Shown: one piece after another, positions 52,701 through 60,768 of the stretch | Position numbering within the stretch: the stretch's first letter is position 1 | How the letters are laid out: every line of letters begins with the position of its first letter | Source of the DNA: an uncultured Eggerthella sp. | GTDB taxonomy: Bacteria > Actinomycetota > Coriobacteriia > Coriobacteriales > Eggerthellaceae | Length of the DNA: 64,000 nucleotides | Reading direction: 5' to 3' | NCBI GenBank assembly: GCA_900540345.1 | Contig: UQFK01000003.1 | Span: 62,001-126,000, forward strand | Made by a program: the position numbers and the translations under genes | The notes under the pieces: generated by a model | Databases searched by the model: none | What the model saw: only the letters and a program-made list of their open reading frames with translations | What the model was told of the DNA's origin: nothing

Positions 52701-53261
52701 GTGAGCAATGACAACTTTGGAGTTACTGACAATCCCTGGGCTGACGACCAACAAGAAGTTGGAGAAGGCATACAAGGAATCCCACAAGCGCATGATGAAA
52801 AGCATGATTGCTCAGAGACGAGCAGCAGCGATGATGAGCGCCAGGCAGTTGCGCGAAAAATCATAGAGTCTATCCCCGAAGAAGAACTTGGAATCCTCTT
52901 TGCTCAGTTAGAGCAGAGTCAGATAACGCAGTGGCAGGGTGAACTTCCTGATCCCGACTCATACAATAAGTATCCTGATTTTGCTCAACACGCAATGGTT
53001 GATTGGAACAACGCTAGAACGGTCGATGAATCTAAGAGATTGACCATGTTGGCTGAATCGATCAAAAAGGGCGTTGTTCGGGATCAGTGGCTTTCTTTCG
53101 CGCTTAATGTGTCATTTGCGTTAATGTCTTTTGCTGCTCTGCTTGCTACAGGAAGCGCCTTGTCCTTCGGATTCTTAGCGATTCCTGCGGTTTCGGTCGC
53201 GGTAAATATTGTCAACGACAAAAGGGAACCAGACAAAGAAAACATCGACTACAAGGGATAA
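52701..53261 (+). CDS. DUF2335-like membrane protein
   Basis: 186 residues from GTG 52701 (AAAGGAGG upstream). A hydrophilic acidic front, a helical DUF2335-like segment (about 48-130) and two C-terminal transmembrane helices (SFALNVSFALMSFAALLATGSALSFGFLAIPAVSVAV). Found in many prophages; function unknown. Confidence 0.7.
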   Translation: MSNDNFGVTDNPWADDQQEVGEGIQGIPQAHDEKHDCSETSSSDDERQAVARKIIESIPEEELGILFAQLEQSQITQWQGELPDPDSYNKYPDFAQHAMVDWNNARTVDESKRLTMLAESIKKGVVRDQWLSFALNVSFALMSFAALLATGSALSFGFLAIPAVSVAVNIVNDKREPDKENIDYKG

Positions 53262-53269
53262 CCGTTGAT

Positions 53270-53300
53270 GAAAGCACCCCATCGTTGGGGTGCTTTCTAT
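53270..53300 (+). terminator. Terminator before the late-regulator gene
   Basis: An 11-bp stem GAAAGCACCCC/GGGGTGCTTTC with a 6-nt loop. The trailing bases are TATATA instead of pure T, so it may be partial. Confidence 0.7.
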
Positions 53301-53320
53301 ATATACGAACGGATGTTTGG

Positions 53321-53352
53321 TATACTGATAAATGCAATTTGAAAGCAGAATA
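53321..53352 (+). promoter_or_regulatory. -10 element plus motif copy 3
   Basis: TATACT (53321-53326), preceded by TTTGG, could be a -10 box. GCAATTTGAAAGCAGAATA (53334-53352) would then form the very 5' end of the transcript, just before the DUF1492 gene. Confidence 0.4.
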
Positions 53353-53365
53353 GAGAGCGAGACAC

Positions 53366-53842
53366 ATGGAGCACCATCCAGATGTTAAGAAACATTGCGC
53401 AAAAGCATATCTCGATTACGTTCGCTCTCTGAGCCAAAGAATCCAATCACTCCAAGAGAATATCGAATGTCAGAAAACATTGATGTTGCCATCGGGGATT
53501 AACTACACCGAGTCGGTGTCTCAAAGCACATCAAGAGACAATCTCGAAAATGGAGTAATTAAGCTCCATGAACTCATAGCAGAATACTGTACAGAGCTAT
53601 CAGAATACGTAGAGCAGCAACATATCGCCCATGGCGTATTCAAAGCCCTCTCTAAGCCTGAATATAATTCAGCTCTAACTCGTTATTACCTTCTTGGTAA
53701 ATCATGGGAACAGGTATGTGTTGAGATGGGTTACTCATGGCAAGGCATGATGTCCCTTAGAAAGAAAGCAATTCAAGAGGTGTATGACCTCATGCCCGAA
53801 GAGTGGAGAAGGTATACGATTCCGAAAGCAGAGGTGGTCTGA
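53366..53842 (+). CDS. DUF1492/ArpU-like late transcription regulator
   Basis: 158 residues. A coiled N-terminus (SLSQRIQSLQENIECQ) and a sigma-region-4-like C-terminus (YYLLGKSWEQVCVEMGYSWQGMMSLRKKAIQEV, about 105-145). This family sits at the border of early and late genes and is thought to switch on late transcription, which fits its place here before the packaging module. Confidence 0.75.
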   Translation: MEHHPDVKKHCAKAYLDYVRSLSQRIQSLQENIECQKTLMLPSGINYTESVSQSTSRDNLENGVIKLHELIAEYCTELSEYVEQQHIAHGVFKALSKPEYNSALTRYYLLGKSWEQVCVEMGYSWQGMMSLRKKAIQEVYDLMPEEWRRYTIPKAEVV

Positions 53843-53934
53843 TGGCAAAAGACGAATCAACTGCCCTTCTGTAAACTGCATACACAAACATACATGAATC
53901 TTTGATAAGCTGTAAGCAGTTAGAAGTGACCAAG

Positions 53935-53962
53935 AGCCGTTCCGATAAGGGGCGGCTTTTTT
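53935..53962 (+). terminator. Late-region hairpin terminator 1
   Basis: AGCCG/CGGCT with inner CC/GG pairs and TTTTTT, 15 bp before the next start codon. Related hairpins are at 54574, 57180 and 61553. Confidence 0.6.
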
Positions 53963-53976
53963 CATTGGAGAGAGTA

Positions 53977-54354
53977 ATGGGCGGAAGAGGGACATGGTCA
54001 AGAACTGCATTGGCCATGCCAAACTTGAATCGCGCTATCATCAGGAGAGCAAAAGTCAGCGACTATCTGCTGAATCCCAAGAAATCAAAAGGCAAGCAGA
54101 AGTTCTTCAAATCGCTTGGATATAATATGAAGAACCAAGCAAGGATGCAGTCTGATATACGAGATGCGATGAAAACGGCCAAGGTTCGGATTTCAGAGCC
54201 AAATAAATATGGGACGGTACATATTCAGGCAAACATCGAGATTGGCATCAACAAAAAGAAGAAGGTAGTTGCAGGATGGATAATTCCAAAAGGAAAGAAA
54301 TATCCTGAATTATCAACAGTGAGACCACATCGTGGTAAGCGAGATGATTTCTAG
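53977..54354 (+). CDS. MGGRG-leader protein with DUF6883/polymorphic-toxin-50-like domain
   Basis: 125 residues from the ATG at 53977 (GGAGAG upstream). The leader MGGRGTWSRT is followed by a strongly basic domain: DYLLNPKKSKGKQKFFKSLGYN, KNQARMQSDIRDAM, then beta strands VHIQANIEIGINKKKKVVAGWIIPKGKKYPELSTVRP. This matches the DUF6883 pattern found at the C-terminus of phage MuF and polymorphic toxins. The next gene is coupled by one base and encodes a very acidic protein. Effector/immunity role is inferred. Confidence 0.65.
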   Translation: MGGRGTWSRTALAMPNLNRAIIRRAKVSDYLLNPKKSKGKQKFFKSLGYNMKNQARMQSDIRDAMKTAKVRISEPNKYGTVHIQANIEIGINKKKKVVAGWIIPKGKKYPELSTVRPHRGKRDDF

Positions 54355-54551
54355 TGTTTGATCTATATGACAGAGTGTTGCATAAGCCAACTGGAAAGCC
54401 TTCTTTTGTGATTTGGATTGACGAAGGAGTTGACCCAGACACAGGCATAGAAGGCGTTATATATGGAATAGAAGCGGAAGACCAATACGATGAGGATTGG
54501 TTCTATTGGGCAGAAGAGAATGAGCTAGAGAAGCTTCAAGAACACGAATAG
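54354..54551 (+). CDS. Acidic partner of the DUF6883-like protein
   Basis: 65 residues from GTG, sharing a base with the preceding stop (TAGTG). About 19 Asp/Glu against 4 Lys/Arg. Starts with a small beta domain (DLYDRVLHKPTGKPSFVIWIDEG) and ends in an acidic helix. Coupling and charge opposite to its neighbour suggest an immunity protein or binding partner. Confidence 0.65.
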   Translation: MFDLYDRVLHKPTGKPSFVIWIDEGVDPDTGIEGVIYGIEAEDQYDEDWFYWAEENELEKLQEHE

Positions 54552-54573
54552 AATAACGGGAAATGATTGTGGA

Positions 54574-54600
54574 AGCCGTCCTTTGGGGCGGCTTTTTTTA
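54574..54600 (+). terminator. Late-region hairpin terminator 2
   Basis: AGCCGTCC-TTTG-GGGCGGCT followed by TTTTTTA, 14 bp before the next start. Confidence 0.75.
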
Positions 54601-54613
54601 TTGGGGGGGGAAC

Positions 54614-54802
54614 ATGACGATTGATGAGCTTAGGAGGGTAGTGGTATCAAGGCAGTATGCTACCACGGTAGCAAGGGCCTTTAGGATAGCCCTAGGGTTG
54701 CCTTTGCTTCCTTCACCCAAAGGAAAGGTTATTCGTAGGACCTCATACCGTGGAATCGGAGAGTGCTTTAGGAATGCCGATAGCCCCATGAACCGTATGT
54801 GA
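54614..54802 (+). CDS. Small basic phage protein
   Basis: 62 residues from the ATG at 54614, preceded by a G8 run that can serve as ribosome-binding site. TIDELRRVVVSRQYATTVARAFRIAL then an Arg-rich tail. Not recognised. Confidence 0.5.
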   Translation: MTIDELRRVVVSRQYATTVARAFRIALGLPLLPSPKGKVIRRTSYRGIGECFRNADSPMNRM

Positions 54803-54811
54803 GCTTGCAGA

Positions 54812-55114
54812 ATGAGCAACAAGAAGAGTAACCCGCGCCGATCCAACGGAACAAGGCGTAATCGTATCAGGGAGAGATGGAGGGCGATAGGGGACCCCTG
54901 CGCCCTCTGTGGTCAAGCGATAGACTATTCGCTTCCTGCTTGTCATCCAATGAGCTTTGAGGTTGATGAGATAGTTCCTGTTAGTCGAGGCGGCAATCCG
55001 CTCGACTTTGACAACACGCAACCAGCGCATCGCATTTGTAACCAGAAAAAGGGCAACAAGATGACCCCATCGGGGGATCGTCCAGCTTTGCTGCCAAAAT
55101 CACGCGATTGGTAG
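54812..55114 (+). CDS. HNH endonuclease of the packaging module
   Basis: 100 residues. CALCG, the His-Pro-Met and FEVDEIVPVSRGG segment, then N-x-QPAHRICNQKKGNK: a complete HNH fold with two zinc Cys pairs. HNH proteins next to terminases take part in cos cleavage and packaging in many phages. The Shine-Dalgarno site is weak. Confidence 0.9.
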   Translation: MSNKKSNPRRSNGTRRNRIRERWRAIGDPCALCGQAIDYSLPACHPMSFEVDEIVPVSRGGNPLDFDNTQPAHRICNQKKGNKMTPSGDRPALLPKSRDW

Positions 55115-55309
55115 ATAGTAAGGGCGCGGGAGTACCTATAGGAGCTAGTGGGGGCACTTGTAAGTCTTTGTTTGATAGGGGGGGTATACCTCTCCCCCTA
55201 GGTAGCGGCCACCCCTCTGGCATAGGGCTATATCCCCCCGAATTGAATTTTTTTCTATAAGGGGTATTGAGCTGCGGTTTTACTCCATACACAAGCAAAG
55301 GAGCTCATT
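55115..55309. other. Non-coding interval with G and C runs; cos-site candidate
   Basis: 195 bp between HNH and the ParB-like gene. Contains GGGGGCAC, GATAGGGGGGGTATACC, CTCCCCC and TATCCCCCC; the GGGGGGGTAT.ACCTCTCCCCC pair is a near-palindrome around 55178-55200. No ORF with a start site. Its place beside HNH fits a cos site, but no cut site can be proven. Confidence 0.35.
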
Positions 55310-56317
55310 TTGTTAATCGCGGACATAATCCCGTATGAAAAGAACGCTCGAGACAATTCGGCCTCGGTCCCAGCGATTGCTGAATCAATCAAGCAATTTG
55401 GCTTTCGTGGACAGATCAAATTGCGCAGCCATGACGAGCCGGTCATCGTAGCCGGACACCACCGTGTAGAGGCTTGTAAGCAGCTTGGCTGGACGGAGAT
55501 ACCCGAAGAAAACATCTGCTGGTGCGATGACCTCACCGATGATGAAGTGAAGGCGCTTCGCCTGGCTGATAACCGAACTGGCGAGGGTGGCAAGTGGAAT
55601 CGCGCGTTGCTCCGTGAAGAGGTGCGCTCGATCAAGGGCATCGACATGGCCAAGCTTAACTTCGATTTCAAGAGCAAGGTCAAACCATACGGCGCGGAAC
55701 GCTTGCGCACTGATGATTATTACAATCTAAGCCTCGTTAATAGCTCGCACACGTCGGGCGCGCTCGATATGCCGACATTGAAACGATGCAACTTTGTCCC
55801 GACTGACCTGTTGGCGTTCAATTACGCGAAAACAGCGGTCGACGCCAACCAGACGTTGCACTTCTTCATTGATGATTACCAGTTCGAGAGGTTGTGGAAC
55901 AACCCCGAGAAATACCTCGATCTGATTAAGCAGTTCGAGGCTGTCCTTACGCCCGATTTTTCGTTATATATGGACATGCCGCTGCCGATGCAGCAGTGGA
56001 ACGAGTATCGACGGCGCGCATTGGGTAACCTGTGGCAGCGAAACGGATGCAAGGTCATCCCAACGCTCTCATGGTCTGATAAGCGTTCTTACGGCTTCTG
56101 CTTCGGTGGTCTTCCCAAGAAAAGCACCTATGCTGTTTCGACCGTGGGTATCAAAGAAGACGAACTGGCAGCGAAGATCTACCAAGAAGGTCTTACTGCT
56201 GCCATCAAAGCACTGTCGCCTAAACGATTGCTGGTCTACGGCGGTATGGGTGGCTTCGATTATGGCGACGTTGAGGTCGTTGAATATAGCAACAGCGCAG
56301 CATTTGGAGGTAAGTGA
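55310..56317 (+). CDS. ParB-domain protein with DUF4417
   Basis: 335 residues from TTG 55310 (AAAGGAG, 6 nt). An N-terminal ParB/sulfiredoxin-like domain (AESIKQFGFRGQIKL, VIVAGHHRVEACKQLGW, ALRLADNRT; about 1-95) and a C-terminal DUF4417 domain (about 165-325). No Walker partner is present, so it is not a plasmid partition system. The fusion is usual next to phage terminases and may nick or mark DNA, or use CTP. Confidence 0.82.
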   Translation: MLIADIIPYEKNARDNSASVPAIAESIKQFGFRGQIKLRSHDEPVIVAGHHRVEACKQLGWTEIPEENICWCDDLTDDEVKALRLADNRTGEGGKWNRALLREEVRSIKGIDMAKLNFDFKSKVKPYGAERLRTDDYYNLSLVNSSHTSGALDMPTLKRCNFVPTDLLAFNYAKTAVDANQTLHFFIDDYQFERLWNNPEKYLDLIKQFEAVLTPDFSLYMDMPLPMQQWNEYRRRALGNLWQRNGCKVIPTLSWSDKRSYGFCFGGLPKKSTYAVSTVGIKEDELAAKIYQEGLTAAIKALSPKRLLVYGGMGGFDYGDVEVVEYSNSAAFGGK

Positions 56318-56982
56318 TGGGTGGACGCGGAGCGGTTAGCAGGTCTATGCTCATGAAATTGGCTGCCCAAGGTGGTGGTGGCGAACCATCTGAAAAGCTG
56401 CTGAATGCTCCTTGGCAGAAATATGAAGACGGAAACAGAGTTTCGGTAGGAGCGACCCTTGAGCAAGCTGAGAGCAGAATAGCCTCAAACAATTACGAAA
56501 CTGGGGTATTGGTCGATTCTAATGGGTTCGTTGTTGCGGCGTACAAAGGCGGCGCTCATAGCGTCAACTTTGGAAACGAACCAGCATCGCTCTTCCAGAA
56601 CGCAACGCTGACCCATAACCATCCTAGCGGGCTGCCAGCGTTTTCTGTTGCAGATATTGCTACACCGGGAATCTATGCCCTTGATGGTGGTAAAATTAAA
56701 ACAGTTAGAGCCACGTCCGTGAATGGAACGTTTTCGCTTTCGGCTGTGAGCCAAAGTGCCGATTGGGGCAAACTGGCAACCAAATACTCAAATGCCGAAA
56801 AGAAAATCCGCTCCAAAGCTGTTGATGCGATGACTTCAGCGATTTCGCAGGCTAAACGTCAGGGGAAATCGCACAGAGAAGTCTTGCGAGCTGGTAACAA
56901 AGCTGGCGCAAAGGTTTATGCTAGCTGGTTCAAGCGAGCAGCAACCAAGAAAAGTGGCTTCAAGTTCGAGTATGAGGAGTAG
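56317..56982 (+). CDS. MGGRG-leader protein with JAMM/JAB metallopeptidase-like domain
   Basis: 222 residues or one fewer; GGAGGT upstream supports the ATG at 56317. The leader MGGRGAVSRS resembles that of the 53977 protein. HNHPSGLPAFSVAD (His100, His102, Ser110, Asp113) is the JAMM signature HxHx7SxxD; Glu61 could be the catalytic Glu. The C-terminus is a Lys/Arg-rich helix (KKIRSKAVDAMTSAISQAKRQ). Probably a zinc-dependent peptidase or isopeptidase linked to virions; substrate unknown. Confidence 0.7.
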   Translation: MGGRGAVSRSMLMKLAAQGGGGEPSEKLLNAPWQKYEDGNRVSVGATLEQAESRIASNNYETGVLVDSNGFVVAAYKGGAHSVNFGNEPASLFQNATLTHNHPSGLPAFSVADIATPGIYALDGGKIKTVRATSVNGTFSLSAVSQSADWGKLATKYSNAEKKIRSKAVDAMTSAISQAKRQGKSHREVLRAGNKAGAKVYASWFKRAATKKSGFKFEYEE

Positions 56983-56985
56983 GCC

Positions 56986-57159
56986 ATGGAAGCAATAAAG
57001 CTGTCAAAAGGCGCTTATTTCGATGACGAAGAGATGCTCCACGATGTCGATGGCACTCTTCTTCCTGATGGCGTTTATGACATTGAAGGCGTTGGGGTAG
57101 TGTCCTATGAAGGCAATTTCGCCAACATGGTAAACGATGCGCTTAGCCGCGCAGAATAA
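56986..57159 (+). CDS. Acidic 57-residue partner of the JAMM-like protein
   Basis: Starts 3 bp after the stop of the JAMM-like gene, whose last codons carry its ribosome-binding site (GAGGAG). About 13 Asp/Glu against 3 Lys/Arg. Sequence YFDDEEMLHDVDGTLLPDGVYDIEG suggests a small beta protein. Position and charge mirror those of the acidic protein at 54354. Confidence 0.65.
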   Translation: MEAIKLSKGAYFDDEEMLHDVDGTLLPDGVYDIEGVGVVSYEGNFANMVNDALSRAE

Positions 57160-57179
57160 TCGAGCTACCTGCTCTTTTG

Positions 57180-57206
57180 GCCGTCTCTTCGGAGACGGCT
57201 TTTTTA
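57180..57206 (+). terminator. Late-region hairpin terminator 3
   Basis: GCCGTCTC-TTCG-GAGACGGC followed by TTTTTT, 17 bp before the next start. Confidence 0.85.
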
Positions 57207-57222
57207 TTGCTAGGAGGAACCA

Positions 57223-57588
57223 ATGAAACGAGATATGGACTTAGTGCGTGAAATCCTTATCACGCTCGGCGATTCCGACAATTCCATTCAGGCAGGAACC
57301 TTCGTTGACGAGAGGAATGACTTTCAAGTAGTTGCTTACCACTTCGACATCATGCAACAGGCGGGTCTCGTGGAAGGAACGGTCAAGAGGGGTTTTTCTG
57401 GCAATTACCTTTGTGCCGAGATCAACCGCATGACATGGGAGGGGAACGAGTTCCTTGATTCGGTGCAGAACAATAAGGTATGGATGCACGTTAAGGCCGA
57501 GATCGCTAAGAGCGCCATTGGAGCACCTTTTGAGGTGGTCAAGAATCTTGCAATTAGTGCCTGCAATGATTTGTTAGGCGGGTTGTGA
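57223..57588 (+). CDS. DUF2513 protein
   Basis: 121 residues. MKRDMDLVREILITL, AYHFDIMQQAGLVEG, MTWEGNEFLDSVQNNKVW match DUF2513, a winged-helix-like family common in phages and mobile elements. AGGAGG upstream of the ATG. Role unknown. Confidence 0.85.
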   Translation: MKRDMDLVREILITLGDSDNSIQAGTFVDERNDFQVVAYHFDIMQQAGLVEGTVKRGFSGNYLCAEINRMTWEGNEFLDSVQNNKVWMHVKAEIAKSAIGAPFEVVKNLAISACNDLLGGL

Positions 57589-57590
57589 AG

Positions 57591-57974
57591 ATGATCGAGA
57601 AACCGCGCTCCATCGAGAAAAGCGCATTCAAATCTCAGAAATGGGATGAGATAACAAAAGGGCGCAGCTTCCAAGCCTCCGACATCCCTGCGATAACCCT
57701 TCTTTGCCAGTGGTATGAGGTTGTTGAGACTTGCATAGATGACATCACGGTAGACGATGGTATCCAGGTCGCTTATGCGAACAACATAGGAGACGTGAAA
57801 GCACTTCCTCAACTCTCGACGATGAAGCAAGCATCAGCCGAGATCCGTGCGCTCAATAAGCAACTTGGTATCAATGATGAAGTAACGAGCGAACAACCGA
57901 AGAAACGGGAGACCCCATTAAATGTCATCCAAACGAGTAGGTTCTCAAGAGCCAAGAATTCACGTACTGCCTAA
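57591..57974 (+). CDS. Phage terminase small subunit (P27 family)
   Basis: About 127 residues. IPAITLLCQWYEVVETCIDDI, then TMKQASAEIRALNKQLGIN is the P27-family pattern. It recognises phage DNA for packaging. It overlaps the large-subunit gene by 53 bp. Confidence 0.82.
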   Translation: MIEKPRSIEKSAFKSQKWDEITKGRSFQASDIPAITLLCQWYEVVETCIDDITVDDGIQVAYANNIGDVKALPQLSTMKQASAEIRALNKQLGINDEVTSEQPKKRETPLNVIQTSRFSRAKNSRTA

Positions 57975-59376
57975 ACGTGATGATTGGGAAGGACTCTATT
58001 CAGATGGCCCTGATGCATGCTACCTCGCTGAATCTTACGGCTTGACCCCAGACCCCTGGCAGCAGCTGGTTCTGAACGACTGGCTGAAGCGAGACGAGAA
58101 TGACAAGTTCGCGGTCACTTCGTGTGGCTTGTCGCTGCCGCGCCAGAATGGCAAGAATGCCGTTATCGAGATGCGTGAGCTATACGGCCTCGTCGCCTGC
58201 GGTGAGAAGATCCTTCATACCGCACATCGCGTAGACACTGCTCGAAAAGCATTCTTGCGCCTAGCCACCTTCTTCGAAAACGATACCTACCCAGAGTTAA
58301 AAGAGATGGTCGTATCTATTCGAAGGACGAATGGTCAAGAGGCTATCGTTCTTAACAATGGTGCATCCATTGAGTTTTCTTCGCGTGTTAATGGCGGTGC
58401 TCGTGGTTCGACCTATGACGTAGTGGTTTTTGACGAAGCGCAAGAGCTGACCAATGACCAGATGGAATCAATCATGTCCACCCTGGCGGCTGCTCCATCG
58501 GGAAACAGACAGATGATCTTCGCGGGCACGCCACCATCGCTCGTAAGTCCAGGAACAGTGTTTAGAAAGCGTCGCAAGGGTGCGGTTAGCGGTTCGGACA
58601 CGAAGATAGTGTGGCATGAGTGGTCAGTCGCCGAGATTGGCGATGTATCCGATTGCGGCAGGGGGTATGACACTAACCCCGCACTCGGCATTCGTATCGA
58701 TGAGGGCTTTGTCGAAGAGGAATTCAACACGCTCACTGAGGATGGTTTTGCCCGTGAGCGTCTTGGTTGGTGGGACAACCGTGAGGGTGGCAATGCAGTA
58801 TTCACAAAAGAGCAGTGGGAAAGCTGCCAGGTCGAGAAAGCGCCTAAAGAAACAGACAAAGAGAAGCTGGCCTATGGTGTGAAATTCTCAATCGATGGTA
58901 AGCATGTAGCCTTATCCGTTGCTTCAAAACCACAAGAGGGTAAACGGTTTATTGAGTGCATCGAATACCGTCCGACCGATGGTGGTATTGCTTGGCTTGC
59001 TGATTGGCTCTATGAGCGTAGGCAGAAATGTGCCATTTGCGTAATCGATGGCAAAAGTTATACAGCTGCGCTTGAACGAAAGTTGCTCGATAGGGGCTTT
59101 CCAAAGCGCGGTATTTATATTGCAGCCCCAAAAGATGTTTGTTCGGCGGCAACCATGCTTTACAACGCTATCGATGAAACAGAGCTCACCCATGCAGGAC
59201 AGCCAGCATTGAGCGAGTCGGCAATCGCTGCTCAAAAACGAGTCATCGGAAAAGACGGAGGTTGGGGCTTTGGCTCTGGCACGTTCGATTGCTCGCTTGT
59301 TGAAAGTGCCTCTCTTGCTCACTGGGGAGTCATGACCACTAAAAGAAACCCGAACAGGAAAATGAGGATTGGATAA
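57922..59376 (+). CDS. Phage terminase large subunit
   Basis: 484 residues. ATPase domain with Walker-A-like LPRQNGKNAV (72-81), Walker B VVVFDEAQE (167-175) and motif III FAGTPP. The C-terminal RNase-H-like nuclease has Asp in KFSIDGKHVA, ICVIDGKSY and the late GTFDCSLVESASLAHW. It powers DNA translocation into the head. Confidence 0.94.
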   Translation: MSSKRVGSQEPRIHVLPKRDDWEGLYSDGPDACYLAESYGLTPDPWQQLVLNDWLKRDENDKFAVTSCGLSLPRQNGKNAVIEMRELYGLVACGEKILHTAHRVDTARKAFLRLATFFENDTYPELKEMVVSIRRTNGQEAIVLNNGASIEFSSRVNGGARGSTYDVVVFDEAQELTNDQMESIMSTLAAAPSGNRQMIFAGTPPSLVSPGTVFRKRRKGAVSGSDTKIVWHEWSVAEIGDVSDCGRGYDTNPALGIRIDEGFVEEEFNTLTEDGFARERLGWWDNREGGNAVFTKEQWESCQVEKAPKETDKEKLAYGVKFSIDGKHVALSVASKPQEGKRFIECIEYRPTDGGIAWLADWLYERRQKCAICVIDGKSYTAALERKLLDRGFPKRGIYIAAPKDVCSAATMLYNAIDETELTHAGQPALSESAIAAQKRVIGKDGGWGFGSGTFDCSLVESASLAHWGVMTTKRNPNRKMRIG

Positions 59377-60768
59377 ATGAATCTCGATTCACTTCGCCAA
59401 GTAAAGGGACTAAGCGATTACGAGCGCAACAAGCTTGATACCTTGTTAAGGGTTTGGAAAGCTAAGCTTCCACGCAATCAGCTGCGTACTTGCCACTATG
59501 AGGCCAAAGAGGGCGTGAAGAACCTCGGCATTGCTATCCCTAAAGATTTCGCCGAACTTGAACTTGCCCTTGGATGGTCTGCAAAGGCTGTGGATTGCCT
59601 TGCTGAACGTTCTATCTTTGATGGGTTTGTCTATAACGGGCAAGACATCGAAGCAGCAGAGCGTATCATGCAGGAAAACAGGCTCATTTTAGCCTACGAA
59701 CAGGCAACGCAGAGCGAGCTTATCAACTGTTGTGCTTTCGGGGTTGTGATGCGTGGTGAAAAAGACGAACCGAAGGTTGTTATCAACTTCCATACCGCCG
59801 AGAATGCAACAGGTCTGTGGAACTATCGGAAGAAGCGTATTGACTGGGGTCTTGTCATCACTGATATGGAGATCGGAAAGAATTCAGGCAAGCCTGAACC
59901 ATCTTGCGTGATGATGCACTCCGACAAAATGGTTTATGTGTTCACCAAAGATGTTGGTGGGAATTGGCGTGTAAACAAGCAAAAACATATCATGGGCCGT
60001 CCACTTATGGTGCCCATGGCCTACAAGCCATCGCTTAAACGGCCTTTTGGCAAATCGAGGATCACACGGTCTGTCATGAGCCTTTCTGCTTGTGCGATCC
60101 GTGCGAGCTTGCGCGGTGAGCTTAGCAGCGAGTTTTTCACAGTTCCTCAAAAATATCTTTTGGGAGCCAGTGAGGAGGACTTCGATAGAGATAAATGGTC
60201 AACCTATATTGGCTCGATCTTCACAGCTGGCAAGGATGAGGACGGAGATATTCCGAAGTACGGACAGCTTCCACAAGTAAGCATGCAGCCGCATACGGAG
60301 TATATGCGAGACCTTGCAGCACGCTTCTCTGGTGAGACCTCGATACCTATTTCAAGCCTTGGCGTTATTCACGATAACCCTGCATCAGCTGAAGCAATAT
60401 ACGCTGCAAAAGAAGATTTGGTCATCAAGGCGCAAAGCCTCAATAGCACTAACGGTGATGCGTTGTGCGAACTTATGAAGATGGCTCTTTGTATTGACCA
60501 GAACAAGCCTTATTCGGAGTTAACGGATGCAGAGAAGAGCATTCAGGCTCATTTCAAGAATCCAGCGTTGCCCTCGATTGTTTCGCAAGCTGACGCGATG
60601 GTCAAAGTGGCTGCAGCTGCACCTTGGATTGCTGAAACCGAGGTATTTCTTGAAGAGGTCGGTTTCGATGATGCAACACGCAAGCGCCTAATGAGCGAGA
60701 AGAACAAGATTCAAGCCCGTCAGATGCTCATGAATGAGATGGCTCAGGTGAGAAGCGATGATAGCTAG
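59377..60768 (+). CDS. Portal protein (SPP1 gp6-like)
   Basis: 463 residues, directly abutting the terminase stop. LPRNQLRTCHYEAKEGVKNLGIAIP near the start and GETSIPISSLGVIHDNPASAEAIYAAKEDLVIKAQ near residue 320 match SPP1-type portals. It forms the dodecameric channel at one vertex. Confidence 0.9.
   Translation: MNLDSLRQVKGLSDYERNKLDTLLRVWKAKLPRNQLRTCHYEAKEGVKNLGIAIPKDFAELELALGWSAKAVDCLAERSIFDGFVYNGQDIEAAERIMQENRLILAYEQATQSELINCCAFGVVMRGEKDEPKVVINFHTAENATGLWNYRKKRIDWGLVITDMEIGKNSGKPEPSCVMMHSDKMVYVFTKDVGGNWRVNKQKHIMGRPLMVPMAYKPSLKRPFGKSRITRSVMSLSACAIRASLRGELSSEFFTVPQKYLLGASEEDFDRDKWSTYIGSIFTAGKDEDGDIPKYGQLPQVSMQPHTEYMRDLAARFSGETSIPISSLGVIHDNPASAEAIYAAKEDLVIKAQSLNSTNGDALCELMKMALCIDQNKPYSELTDAEKSIQAHFKNPALPSIVSQADAMVKVAAAAPWIAETEVFLEEVGFDDATRKRLMSEKNKIQARQMLMNEMAQVRSDDS

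Noticed and set aside
53840..53872. 10-codon ORF (MAKDESTALL) after the DUF1492 gene
   Set aside because: A possible ribosome-binding site exists, but the ORF is too short to call without conservation.
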